DNA of 64,000 nt from Pinus tabuliformis (Eukaryota > Streptophyta > Pinopsida > Pinales > Pinaceae), in the NCBI GenBank assembly GCA_031772625.1, contig CM062818.1, forward strand, positions 1,279,048,277 through 1,279,112,276, written 5' to 3'. Shown here piece after piece: positions 37,508 through 52,900 of the stretch (within the stretch, counting starts at the first letter, position 1; each line of letters opens with the position of its first letter). The notes under the pieces were generated by a model. The model made no database searches and had not been told where the DNA came from. It was given only the letters and a program-made list of their open reading frames with translations. A program made the position numbers and the translations under genes.

Positions 37508-40500
37508 AATATATCATATCACATTAATAGCAAACTAGAATTAATACAAATGTTTTCCAACCTATATGCCTATGTTTTTGAGATTGTTGCAGTATTTAAT
37601 TTTCAATATTTGAGATATGTGGCCGACCAAATCATTGACCCAATTTAAGTTAATAGAAGAAGTAATCATGAAATTTATGATACGAAATTTATGATACAAA
37701 TGAATATGGAGCTCTGCTCAAGTGAAAAATGTTGGAAATGATGAATTCAAGATTCCACGCCGTATTGGGTTTTGCTGACTAGCAGGCGAAATTTCATTTC
37801 CATCAGGGAACACAAAGGATGCCATAGATGTTATCAAGCTAGTGAGGCATCTTGATACCTTATAAAATCTTATAGCGGGATCCACCTGGATTGAACGAAA
37901 ACATCAAAGACCACTCACAATAGCTATTGCATATGCTCACGACAGTGCACATGGCCTGTCGACCAGCATGGACAGCATGAAAGTGGTCCCCTGTTTGCAG
38001 ATTTTTCATTTTCATCTCTTCCTAAACCATATTTTAATTTCTTTTATATTCAATTACGCACTTAGATATTTGCTTTTGTAGTCAAACATGGTATCAAACT
38101 ATATTTATTATTTAAAAAAAAAACCATATTTACTATTACAAACTATAATAAAACTATTTTTGTTTTTTAGCGTGGCCATGGTATATTTGTTTTAAAAATA
38201 ATTTCAATTTTTATTTTTTAAGTATAAAAAATTATTGATAGTTTAGACTAAATAATATTGAATCAGTTCAAAGTTGAGCACAAAAAATTTAGTTGCCCAA
38301 AAAAGCCAAATGCGTATAATGGATGTACCAAAGAATGCACACTAGTAAGGAAACAATTAATTCAAATTTACAAAAACAAAATAAAGGTACACTCTATTAG
38401 AATGACTTGTTCGTATAAGGTAAGGAAACAATTAATTCAAATTTACACATACAAAATAAAGGTGAATTAGAATCAGAATGACTTATTCATATAAGGTAAG
38501 AAAGCATCAATTTGAATGCTCCATAGAATATGCACAAAGAAACCATGCACATTAAGACTAGGAGTAGGATTTGGCCATTACATGTGCGGAACTACAATCT
38601 TCACTACCCTCAAAAGCAACTAGGACATGTCTTTATGGGACATCCTATTTAATAGACATCGATTACCATCGATTTTTTGGTTGCGCTCCTCTCCTTGGTC
38701 ATTATCTCTTTCCACCCCTTTCAGTTTTTTATCACTAGAGTCATCTTCCTTTTTGTATGGTAGAATTATTTTCTTTGTTAAACAAAAGTACAATATGAGT
38801 TATTTTTTGGGTATATACTAGCATAGATCTATCTTAAATATAGATCTATCTAACATGAGTCGAGAGGGATCCAATTTATTCCTGTGCAAATATTTTTATG
38901 AGCTAATATTATCTAAATATTTTTTATAGTTATTTAATCTTTTTATTTTATATTTTTACATATTTTTATTTTGGCCGACATCAGAAAAATTTCAACATTG
39001 ATGACAGACAACAACGTTACACATCATACTTAGGTGTAGAATGAGTCTCTCAGCTCAAAAACATAGAAATGAGCTTTTGTCCAACTGTTGGTAGAAGAAA
39101 TATGAAACCCAGAAGCATCAACTCTGCAACCTGGAAAGACAACTCTAAAAAATATATGCTCAGAGGACATATTCAAAAATTCCTCCTAGTAGAGGGAATG
39201 TAGTCAACTCCACTAGATTAGTTCTAGATTTTAGGTTGATTATTCATATTGATAGGCCAAGCTTGTCTATTCCAAATTCAAATCATGGTTTGGGTAGGAC
39301 TTGGTAGGCCATCTCCTCTCCCAGTGTCAAGGTATAGGTAGGGCTTGGTCCCTTCCTCCTATCGAGGAGCCCAATATGATCATGGGTTTTGAGAACTTGT
39401 TTTTCCATTGAATTAGAGGAGACCACCAATGTAGTTTTCACTTCGAGAGAGGTGCACATGAGAGGGAATTATTTGGTAGGGAGGTGGAATAGAGTTTCAT
39501 TGGGTTTATTACCAAACTAGAATAGTTTTTCCACAACCAACAACCCTGGAGGAAGCCTACTATAAGTTTTCCTCCCCAGAAATACATTAAGAATACGATG
39601 GTGGAGTTGATACCCACTAACATCTAAATCAGATGATGAGACAACACTTATCATATCAATAGGGAAATGTATATATCATAGCATATGAAAAAGGTTTATA
39701 ATCCATTGAAGGTTTAGCAAAGCTAACATACCACTCTTATGTATACTATCTATTTATTTTATAGCTTCTGTCATTTTGTGGTTTATTACCATAGTAAAAT
39801 TCACCTTGAATAAACATTGACTTCCCAAAATAGACACATGGTGAAAAAATAGTTTAAAAGTGTTATTGGGAATAAATGATGTCAAAAGGTATCGAATTAT
39901 TTTTTAATGGTAACTAATATTGCAACACAACAAAACACTTGCATAGATTAAGTGTTGCTTGTGCCAATTTTTCCTCCTAGTTTTGTTTCTCCTTTGTTTG
40001 GCTTAGTCTCAAGTCTCAGTTACAATAGAGCCGATCCTTTTTTTAGCTCATTCACACGAATTAGTCATAATGGAGCCCATTTTAAAGTCGATATTTGGGT
40101 TTTATGAACCAAGGCCAATCCGCATAAAGAAAATATGTCAATTCAACAGACGTTAGAACAAGGAAAAACATCATTATATCTTTATTTTGAAGAGATGAGT
40201 AGGTGTAACACCCTCTTCCCATATCTACACAAGAAACCATCCAAAGAGGTAAACATTCGACGATATGTCACTATTATATGATATGATTTGACCTCCTAAG
40301 TCACGTTAAGGAAGTGGAACCGATGGAAACACAAAATACAAACATTAATCACCAGCTATAGGACCCTCAGGAACCAATCCAATATTTTAGACAACTTGCC
40401 TTGGGATCCCACTGATATTTTGGACAACTTAAGCCTCAGTCGCTCCCATGTTATAGGCATGAGGGAGAACGAAACCTAAAGTCACTCTCACAGGCTTGAC

Positions 40501-41512
40501 TTCCAGCGACCAGAGACCAAAACTATCAGTGCTATTCTAGCAACTCTAGGATTTGAGCCACTTTTTCAAGCCCAGAGCTCAGGTCACTCTCCAAAATTTA
40601 ACCATCTCTTCAAATCAATAAAATAACATGGAAATTATAGTACTAAAGAAAATACTTGTTCAAGACCTTGACTGAACCCCTACTAGCCATGAAAGTAATT
40701 TCATCAAACATATTGCAATTGTGTAATCTATAGGTGTAATTAATAGTTACGAGCATATTGGTCTCATACTTAGATGAGAATCACTAAGAACAATTTATGC
40801 CTCAATGCATTGACTGCCATTCCATGCATTAGGTCATAGATACATTCATCATTCAATTACAAGTAAAAACATGATGAGAGCCACACATGGTTACTGTCAT
40901 AAAACATGTAAATAACTAGCATAATATGGAGGTAATTATCCATGAAATCATAGCCATATAAACCACATGTAATTAATCATAACACTCATAGAAATACAAG
41001 GAGAAATAACCTTTCATTAATGATGAAAAATCCATACCCAAGATGGGACTTCCACGTTTCACCGGACCATAGAATGGTTGAGCTAAAAATCTCTTGAGTC
41101 ATTCACCCCCCTACCATATTCCAAGAATGAATGTGGTATCTCATAAAATACATCAATAAAAAACTGTCTAGTGCTTTCAGAGGCCATCCACCTTTACCCA
41201 TCAATAGTGATTCCACCTCACGGTCGAACATCACAAAACCATCTTTAGATCGTCTCTATCCCAGTCATGCATGTCTCTAGAGTGTTTATTCCAACCAAGT
41301 CTCTAGGACTAGTAACTCAAGCCACAACCGTCATCGAGTTCCAAAGAATTTGTCCAACGAAGGCTTGAGGACAAGTAACTCAACCCACCAAGGGCTCGAG
41401 GGCATTTTTCCAACCAAGGCTATGAGATTAGTAACTCAACCCAAGCTGTTACAGGGCTCTACAGAGTTTGTCCAACGAAGGCTCTAGGAACTTGTAACTC
41501 AACCCAAGCTAA
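37508..41512. repeat. 4.5-kb block, copy B, right part
   Basis: It resumes the block A match at AATATATCATATC (A: about 9286) and runs in parallel to CCCAAGCTAA at the end. It includes the four-unit tandem array and the LTR-like TGTAACACCC at about 40,205. A duplicated phrase GTAAGGAAACAATTAATTCA occurs twice in B at about 38,345 and 38,421, against once in A. Confidence 0.85.
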
Positions 41513-41690
41513 GGAAACATGAGAACAAGCCAAAAAAAAACAATGAAAGTAAACCCACAATCACCATAGATATCCAGGAGATGGCAAGTTTAGGCAATCT
41601 ATTGTCAATCTAAGCAATCTTCCATGCCAATGAAAGATCACAACCAAGAAGCCACATGCATGTGTCATGCTGCTAAAACTAGTGAAGGAA
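41513..41690. other. Intergenic, nothing recognised
   Basis: A short stretch between block B and the composite array, with no repeat or coding signal that I can identify. Confidence 0.4.
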
Positions 41691-44560
41691 ATATACATGA
41701 AACTCGACACCTGTATCCAAGTCTAATATAGCTGAAGTCAATGTTTATTTTAGGGTTTATAATATTTGTTTTAGGTTTTGTATACCTTAGGTTTATAATA
41801 CCAAAGGGATTAATATGTTTCGTTATGACAAATATTGACTGCATATGAAAATCAATCATGGCGAACCATGGTGCAATGTTGTATTGTGACAAAGATTGTT
41901 TCAATATGAAAATAAATGATGGTCAACCATGGTCAACCATGATAATTCTAGGGTTTATAATATTTATCTTGGGGTTATATACCTCAATTTTATAATATTT
42001 TTCCTTGGGTCTAATCAATATCTATTTTAGGGTTTATAATATTTATTTTAGAGTTTATATAACTTAGGTTTATAATATTAATCCATTGGCTTTAATATTA
42101 TTCCCTTAGAATTATAATATCAATCCCTTGGGTTTATTAATCTAAAGGTTCATATTCATAGGGCATAATATTATTCATAGGGTTTATAATATTAGTCCTG
42201 GAACAATCACATTTAACGATGTGGTTGATATACGCCGATATGCGTATTTGAAATACATCTACAACCAATATGGTTGATATATGCCGATAGACCTATATCC
42301 ACCACCCACCACATTAATAACTCATAGGTATATTTTGATAAAGTCCAACTATTTTTCAACCATGGTCAACCATGGTCCATTGCATTGTGACAAAGATTGT
42401 CTCAATATGAAAATCAAGCATGGTAAACAATGGCCAACCATGTTTATTTTACGATTTATAATATTTACCTTAAAGTTTATATACCTTTGGTTTATAATAT
42501 TTATCCCCTAGGTATAATATTATTCCCTTCGGTTTATAATCCCTTAGGTTTTTACTATTAATCCATTTGGTTTATTGTTCCCTTTGGTTTATAATATCAA
42601 TCCCTTGCGTTTATTAATCTAAGGGTTTTTATTCGTAGAGTTTAATATTATTAATAGGGTTTATAATATTAACTCTCGAGTCTAATATAAATCCACATGG
42701 TTTATAAGAATGATCAACCATGGTCCATCGTTACATTCTGACAAAGATTTTCTCAATATGAAAATCAACCATGGTTCAATGTTGCATTGTGACAAATATT
42801 GTCTCCATATGACAATCAATCATGGTCAATCATGGTGCAACACCGCATTGTGAGAAAGATCGTTTCAATATAAAAATCAACCATGGTCAACGATGATAAT
42901 TATAGGGTTTACAATGTATTTATCTTTGGGTATTTATAAATTGGGTTTATAATATTCATCCATTCAGTGCAATATTATTGCCTTGGGTTCATAGTCACCT
43001 GGGGTTTAAAACCCCAAGGGTTTGTATAGTCAACCATAGTCAACCATGTTTATTTTAAGGTTTATAATATTTATTTTTGAGTTTATATACTTTAGGTTTA
43101 TAATATTAATCCTTTGGATTTAATATTATTCCCATGGTTTTATAAAGCATTGGGGTTTTAGTGTTTACAATATTTATCCATGGCTTAATATTATTCCTAG
43201 GGTTTATAATATTAATTCTCGGGTCTAATATAAATCCCCTTGGTTTATAATCATGGTAAACCATGGTCCAACATCAAATATTAACAACAATAATGAATAA
43301 TAAATAATATTAATAATAATATATAATTAGTAATAACACTAATTATTTTAAAATGATTGTAATAATAATTTATTTACATTATAATTAATTATTAATATAA
43401 ATTACTAATTATTATATAATATAATAATAATATTTTTATTGTAATAGTTATTTATTATTATTATTATCATTTTCATTATTATATATTTATCAATATGAAT
43501 AATAATTTTATTATGAATATTAGATTTATTCCTTTGAGTTTGTAATCCCTTGGGTATTTAGTATTAATCCCTTTGGTTTATAATATCAATCCCTTTAGTT
43601 TATTAATCTAAGGGATATTATTCCTAGGGCTTAATATTATTCATAGGGTTTGTAATATTAATCCTTGGGTCTAATATAAATCCCCTTGGTTTATAACCAT
43701 GGTGAGCCATGGTCTAATGTCACATTGTGACAAATATTTTCTCAATATGAAAATCAACCATGGTCTAATGTTGCTTTATGACAAAGACTGAAACCATATG
43801 AAAATCAATCATGGTTAACCATGGTGCAATGTCACATTGTGACAAATATTGTCTCAATATGAAAATCAACCATGGTTAACCATGATAATTCTAGGGTTTA
43901 CAATATTTATTTTTGGGTATATATGCTTTGGGTTTATAATATTATTCCTTTGTGTGTAATATTATCGTTATTACAATATATTGTATTGTAATAGTTATTT
44001 TTTAATATTATTATTATTTCCATTATTATGTATTTATTAATATGAATATTAATTTTATAATTAACATTATATCTATAGCATTAATGGTCATTGTGGTTTG
44101 GTTTATAATATTAACAATACTAAGGGTTTTTTAATCTCTAAGGTCTATAATATTCATAATCGTGTGGGTTTATAAGTCCCTTGAATTTAAAATGTTAATT
44201 CATAGGGTTTATTAATCTCATGTGTTTTTAATATTGATTCTTTGGGTTTGTTGATCCTTTAGGATTATAATATCTATCCCTTGGGTTTACTAACTCACTG
44301 GGTTTATAGTATTAAACCCTTGTATTTATTAGTCGCTTTTCAATTAAGGTTTATAATATTTATTTTAGGGTTTATATACATTAGCTTTATAATAGTAATC
44401 CCTTGCATTTAATATTATTCCCTTGGGTATATAAAACGTTGATTTTAGGGTTTGTAATATTTATCTTAGGATTTATATACCTTTGGTTTATAATGTTTAT
44501 CCCTCATTTAATATTATTCCTTTGGGTTTATAATCCCTTGGGTTTTTAGTGTTAATCCCT
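41691..44560. repeat. Composite repeat array of two interleaved motif types
   Basis: Motif 1 is a short AT-rich phrase, GGTTTATAATATT(A/T)AT followed by CCCTTGG or similar, repeated dozens of times at irregular spacing. Motif 2 is a unit of about 55 bp: palindromic ACCATGGT or CCATGGTCAACCATGG, then GCATTGTGACAAAGATTGT and CTCAATATGAAAATCA. Motif 2 copies carrying the last phrase are near 41,843, 41,893, 42,408, 42,753, 42,808, 42,868, 43,742, 43,795 and 43,853, in groups of one to three separated by arrays of motif 1. A run rich in AATAAT (43,270-43,510) lies inside. All copies are in the same orientation. No gene is present. Confidence 0.85.
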
Positions 44561-46170
44561 TTTATTATCCCTGCCCCGCGCTATTGGGAATAGATTGGGC
44601 CACTGACATGAATGGAGTGATAAATCTAAAGAAGCGCAAGATGATCTTTGAGAAAAAGTCACTGTGCGTGGTGGTACGTTTAGACCCTTTAGAAGGATCA
44701 TGCTACATGGAGCCAGTGTGTGGCTACAATTTCGATGATGATCTGGATTTCATCTGCAAGATAACTGCGTGTGAGCAAGATTGGGTAAATCCAACCGTAG
44801 ATGGCCGAATCTCTTGGGAGTGCAAGCTACTGCACATTAGATTTTGATGAGGAGATAGAATGATGGGAGAACCGATTACATGAGGTAACCACACTCAACT
44901 GTAACATGATGATGAGATCGCTGCACTACATAGCGACAGAGGTAATAGATCTGGCTACGTATGACGAGTTAAGTGAGGTGGGTGACTTCCTAAACAAAAT
45001 TGAAAGAGAAGTACTAGAACAAAAACGTTTCAATGCTATGAAATGGGTACTGCGAGCTACACTTGTAAGATGGTGGGGTATGCACCAACGAAGTTTTAAG
45101 GACTAGCGTGAATGCAGAAGGAAGATGCACATGTGGTTTGGGAAGCCCCAGATGCGATTTAAAGACAAGTATGATGAACAAACCGGCCTTCACACCCATC
45201 TATCCAGGTGGATATAGGCATATGGTGTTAAACATGCATGAATGAACACTATCCTCATGGTAGGAGACGTGATCAATAAGCAGGTGTGGGTAAGGCAATG
45301 GCATGAATGACCCCTTTGGTTGGGACCATGAAGTATGGAAAGGCCAAGTGCACATAAGCTTTTAACAAAGTACGCAAAGCACTGAAAAAGGTCCACAGTG
45401 TGAAGCAGACTGACTGGGACCTGTGCATACCTACAGTACTATGGCCTTATAGGACAATGTGCAAGAAACTGATGGGACAGACACCTTTCCGGTTGGTTTA
45501 TGGTGTGGAAGCTGTCATGCCAATGGAGTATATTGTACTTGGTCTGCGCATAGCAGTGCTCATAGGTATGACAGACCGCAAAGCCTTGAAAGAAAGGCTC
45601 GTGTAGTTGGATGAAATTGAGGAGGAATAGTTCTTGGCTGGCTTTCATCAACAGGTGCAAAAGTAGCGTGAGAAGGGCTGGCACGATCACCATTTTAAGT
45701 TGCACACCTTCAAGGTAAATGATTTAGTGTTGCTGTATGACAGTAAGTTTGGTAAATTCCTGAGAGATTTTAGAATGCATTGGCTGGGACCATACATTGT
45801 TAAGGAGGTCATAGACAGAGGCATCATACAACTAGTCAAACTAAATAGAGAGCCTTTCCCAGGAAAAGTGAATGGGAGCTGATTAAAGCCCTACATAGGT
45901 GGCCCGACTATCTTGCTAGCCGACAAAAGCATAGTCTTCGTGCTCCAAGGATTCGGAAGAAGGCACGAGACTCTAAACACATACAGGGGAGACACGCATA
46001 GATGCAGAGAAGCACTTCCATCACCGTGGTCTCAGAACAACACATGCAACAAATCCAGCAAGAAACATCTTAGTGCGCTGCTGACCTTGCCACAGTTCGA
46101 GCACAGTTGGATGGACTCCGCACAAAGATATCCACGCTGACAGAGTGACTCGAGGGTGAGTCATGATGTT

Positions 46171-47163
46171 TGTGTTAGGGGCTTGCTGGGAATGGAATGC
46201 TCCCAATGTAGGTTTTGGGGCTTAAAGCCCATGTTTTCACTGAATCTTTCTGTAAAAGCTCCGCGAATTGTGGGCGCGGAGCGGGAAATTATAATAGAGT
46301 CCCAGGGTTGTCCACCCTAGTTTTTCTAATGTAATGTTGGCTGGATAGACCTACCCTTGGTCCGAGGACCATGGGATTTTATAAACAAAGTGAGGCTCTA
46401 AGTGTATAAGATAACTAATAGAAGATAAAATAGAGGAAGAGGAGAAGTCTAAGTGATTGAGTGAAAGGGTAAAGTGTGTCTGTGGGTCATAGAGTAGGAG
46501 AAGGCTCTACAGCTGAGTGCACAGAGGCCTAGTAGTCGACAGCTGAGTGTGCAGGGAAGGTCAAGTCTATAACCATTGGGAGAATCAATAAAGAGACGTT
46601 TTACTACATTTTTTTGTATCTTTTCCTAGTTTAATGCATGATTGGATATAATTTGCAAGTATAACGTTTATTTACTATGCAGACCTGTATGAATGTTTTT
46701 GTATAACTAATTATAACTTAGTACATTCAAGGAGGCAAAGGTAATTAACTAGTACTGGAAGATAAGTAAGATCTTGGGTAATAGCATAGAGCGCGGTGTG
46801 GGAGCTCCACAACCCTTGGTTAGGGTTGCACGAAGGCAGTGGATCAGGCTACGAGGAACGAGAAAGTGCACGAAGCAACCAACGCACAAGAACAAATAGT
46901 GGACCAATCAAACCTCTCAAACATCTCAAGGGTGCGGAAACCTGGTTCTAGCACCATCCCATACTACTTCGGGTGAAACCTTAGTCCGCACTCTATGGAC
47001 TGTTGCCAAAAGGGCTAGTAGTATAGGGATTTGTTTGGCTAATTAACTCCAAACCTGGGTTAGGCCCCAACAAGCCAACACCATTGGATTGAAAGTTCGT
47101 TTACTTTCGTTCACAAATTTACACCATGGAACCAGTAACTTATGTCATAATTCTCTTTTAAGA
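46171..47163 (+). repeat. LTR of the Tat-like element (boundaries approximate)
   Basis: It starts near TGTGTTAGGGGCTTGCTGGG after the integrase tail. It contains a TATA-like ATTATAATAG at about 46,290 and a polyadenylation signal AATAAA at about 46,587, as expected for U3-R-U5. It ends just before the primer-binding-site-like sequence at 47,171. No second copy is in the window. Confidence 0.5.
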
Positions 47164-47170
47164 TCCAGTT

Positions 47171-47184
47171 TGGCGCTAGGGATG
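47171..47184 (+). other. Primer-binding-site-like sequence
   Basis: TGGCGCTAGGGATG, preceded by AGTT, resembles the TTTGGCGCTAG... sites that follow 5' LTRs in plant Tat and Athila elements. Confidence 0.55.
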
Positions 47185-49996
<2,812 letters not shown>

Positions 49997-52900
49997 TCCT
50001 TCCCCCCTTTTATTCTACATTGTCCTTGGTGTTTCCTCTATCTGTTATTTTCCTCTGGAACAACATTGGGTACATTTCTTGCATTTCATCTTCTTACTCC
50101 CAAGTGGCCTCTTTGACAGTAAAGTGCTTCCATTGCACTTTAACTCCAAAAATGACTCAATTATGGAGCAAGATCTCTTTCCTATTGAGGATACAAAGGG
50201 GTTTGGCTAGATAGTCTCCTTCGAGCTCCACTTATAGAAATTTCTGCTCAATAATGTGAGATTCATCATGTACATATTTCTAAAGACACATGAAAAACAT
50301 TATGAACTTTAATGTGACTAGGTAGCACTAGTTGGTATGCTACAGGTCCTATTCTGTGCAAGATTTCAAATTACCCACAAAATCATGGTGCCAAATTTGG
50401 ACAAGTTCCCATACTTAAGGTACTTTTTTTGGGTTTAACTCTTAGATATACATGATCTCCAATTTTGAACTCTTTGTGTGTTCTCTTTTTATATGCATAC
50501 TTTTTTTGTCAGTTTGGATTTGTTTTACTATTCTGTTGAATTTTCCGTACAATCTTTTGCATTTCCTGTAATGCATCTAGCCCAAGAATCAACTTATCCT
50601 TTGGTTGGCTCCAACTAAGTGGTGTATGGAATTTTATGCCATACAATGCTTCAAAGGGGCTCATTTTAATGGATTTATGATAGTTATTGTTATAAGAAAA
50701 CTCAGCTAAATGCAAAAAATCTTCCCATTTTGTGGGTCTATACATTACATGCATTCTGAGCATATCCTCCAAAATCTGATTTGTCCTTTCAGTTCATCCA
50801 GTTTTTTGAGGATGGTACGTTGTACTAAAATTCAAGCTGGTCCCAATGTCTACAAACAAGGCCTTCATGAAATTTGAAGTGAATTTTGTGTCTCTGTCTG
50901 ATACAATCATCTTGGGTATACCATGCAGCCAATAAATCTCCTTCATGAAGATGTGAGCAATTTGTGTTGTACCAAAGGTAGACTGTACTGGTAGGAAATG
51001 GGTTGCCTTACTCAAGGTGTCCACTACCACCATGATAGAGTCATGTTGTCTCATTGTCTTTGGTAACCCGATGATGAAGTCTAAAGAAATTACCTGCCAC
51101 TTCCATTCTGGAATGGGTAATGGATTCAACCATCCAGAAGGGTGTTGATGCTCTACTTTTACCTATTGATATTCTAAGCATCTTGATAAGTATTAGCCAC
51201 ATCCTTCTTCATTCCTAGGAAAAATATTTTTTTCCTTAAGGTTGTGACCATTTTCTAATATCTTGGGTGTCCTGCATAAGGTATTTTACAATATTCCTCA
51301 AGTATCAGTTGTTTCAAAGAATTTACATTGACTATATACATTCTTTTTTTATAAAACAACATTTTTTCATAATTTTCTGTATAACCAAGAATATTTGTTT
51401 GTTGTAATTTTTGTTGAATTTCAACATATTTTGGATCATTGCTGATAGAATTCTTAATCTGCTCAAGAAAATTTGTATTAACATTGCTAACTTCCACCCC
51501 ACTTATACTATAAACCTGCCTACTCAATGCATCTGCTATCTTGTTTTATTTTCCCTTTATGTGTTTTATGTCGAATTCAAATTCGCTAAGAAATGTCATC
51601 CACCTAGCTTGTCTTGCATTCAAATATGGTTAGCTGAATAGATATTTCAGGCTGATATGGTCAGTTACCAAGGTAAATTTCTTCTCGAGTAATAATGCCT
51701 CTACATTTTTAAGACATAGATGACCGCGACTAACTCTTGATCATACACCACATAATTTCTTTCATGGGTTTTTAATTTCCTTGAATAAAAGGTTATCTCT
51801 GAATTATCTTGCAGTATAACTTGCCCTTTGCCTTCCATACTAACATATATGCAAACTATGAACTCTTTATTGAGATATGCAATATTTAATATGGGTGTCG
51901 TTGTAAGTAGATGTTTCAGTGTGTCAAAACTCTTTTGACACTCAGTAGTCCACTCAAACCTTGCTCCTTTTTTCTGTAAGGATGTAATAGGATATGTTAT
52001 TCTAGAAAATCCTTCTATAAATCTGCGATAATACCCTGCAAGTCCCATAAAGGACCAAACAATAGACACATCTTTGGGTATAGGCCAATCAACCATGGCT
52101 TTAACCTTCTCTAAGTTAATTGATAATCATTTCTTAGAGATGACATGACCAAGATACTCTATTCTAGTTTTGTAGAAATTACACTTGTTGAATTTGGCGT
52201 ATAAGTGATTCTCCCTTAAGTTTTGCAACACCAACTTTAAGTGTTCCTTATGTTCTTTTTCATTCCTAGAGTATATCAAAATGTCATCAATAAAGACCAA
52301 CATAAACATATCTAAATAATTACTGAGTACACTGTTCATCAAGCAGATAAAGGTTTTGGCAGCATTGGTAAGACTAAATGCCATCACTACAAACTCGTAG
52401 TGTCCATATCTGGTCCTAAGTGTTGTTTTCTGTATATATTCACTATTGATCCTTAGTTGGTGATATCCTGTCCTCAAATCTATTTTTGAAAAAATTGTCA
52501 CCCCCCTTACTTGATCGAACTGATCATAGTCAATTTTTTTAACTGTTGGTAATCAATGCACATCTGAAATGTACCATCTTTTTTATTAAGAAAAAGCAGA
52601 GATTCTCCCCATGGTGACCCACTTAGCATGTTGCAGCCTTTATCTAACAACTCTTGGAGCTGCATTCTCAATTCCAATAACTCAAGTGAGCTCATTCAAC
52701 ATGGTTCTCGTGACATTGGGGCACATTAGGTACCTGATCGATGGAAAAATCTATATCCCAATGAACTGGTAAATTGGGAATCTCCTTTGGAAACACAATT
52801 TGGAATTCTTTAATAATTGGTAGTGTGTCTAAACTTTGTTTCTCTCCTTGTTGATTTCTTGTCTCTACCTGCACTAGATATAATTGACACCCTTTCTGTG

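Larger units (their letters stand above)
44575..47184 (+). mobile_element. Remnant of a Tat-like Ty3/gypsy element
   Basis: Parts: a protease-like end and gag-like region at about 44.58-45.19 kb (LLGIDWATDMNGVINLKK, then MKWVLRATLVRWWG); an integrase C-terminal region at about 45.38-45.89 kb (GQTPFRLVYGVEAVMPMEY, HWLGPYIVKEV); then an LTR-like segment at about 46.17-47.16 kb followed by a primer-binding-site-like sequence. The reverse transcriptase and RNase H parts are not visible. The integrase tail matches plant Tat/Ogre-type proteins as I know them. It is broken and heavily reduced. Confidence 0.8.

Noticed and set aside
41691-44560. Interstitial telomere repeats, suggested by many AGGGTTTA phrases
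   Set aside because: The heptamer TTTAGGG is not tandemly repeated; the phrases belong to longer GGTTTATAATATT units.
41691-44560. CRISPR-like array
   Set aside because: Repeat and spacer lengths are irregular, the DNA is plant nuclear, and there are no cas genes.
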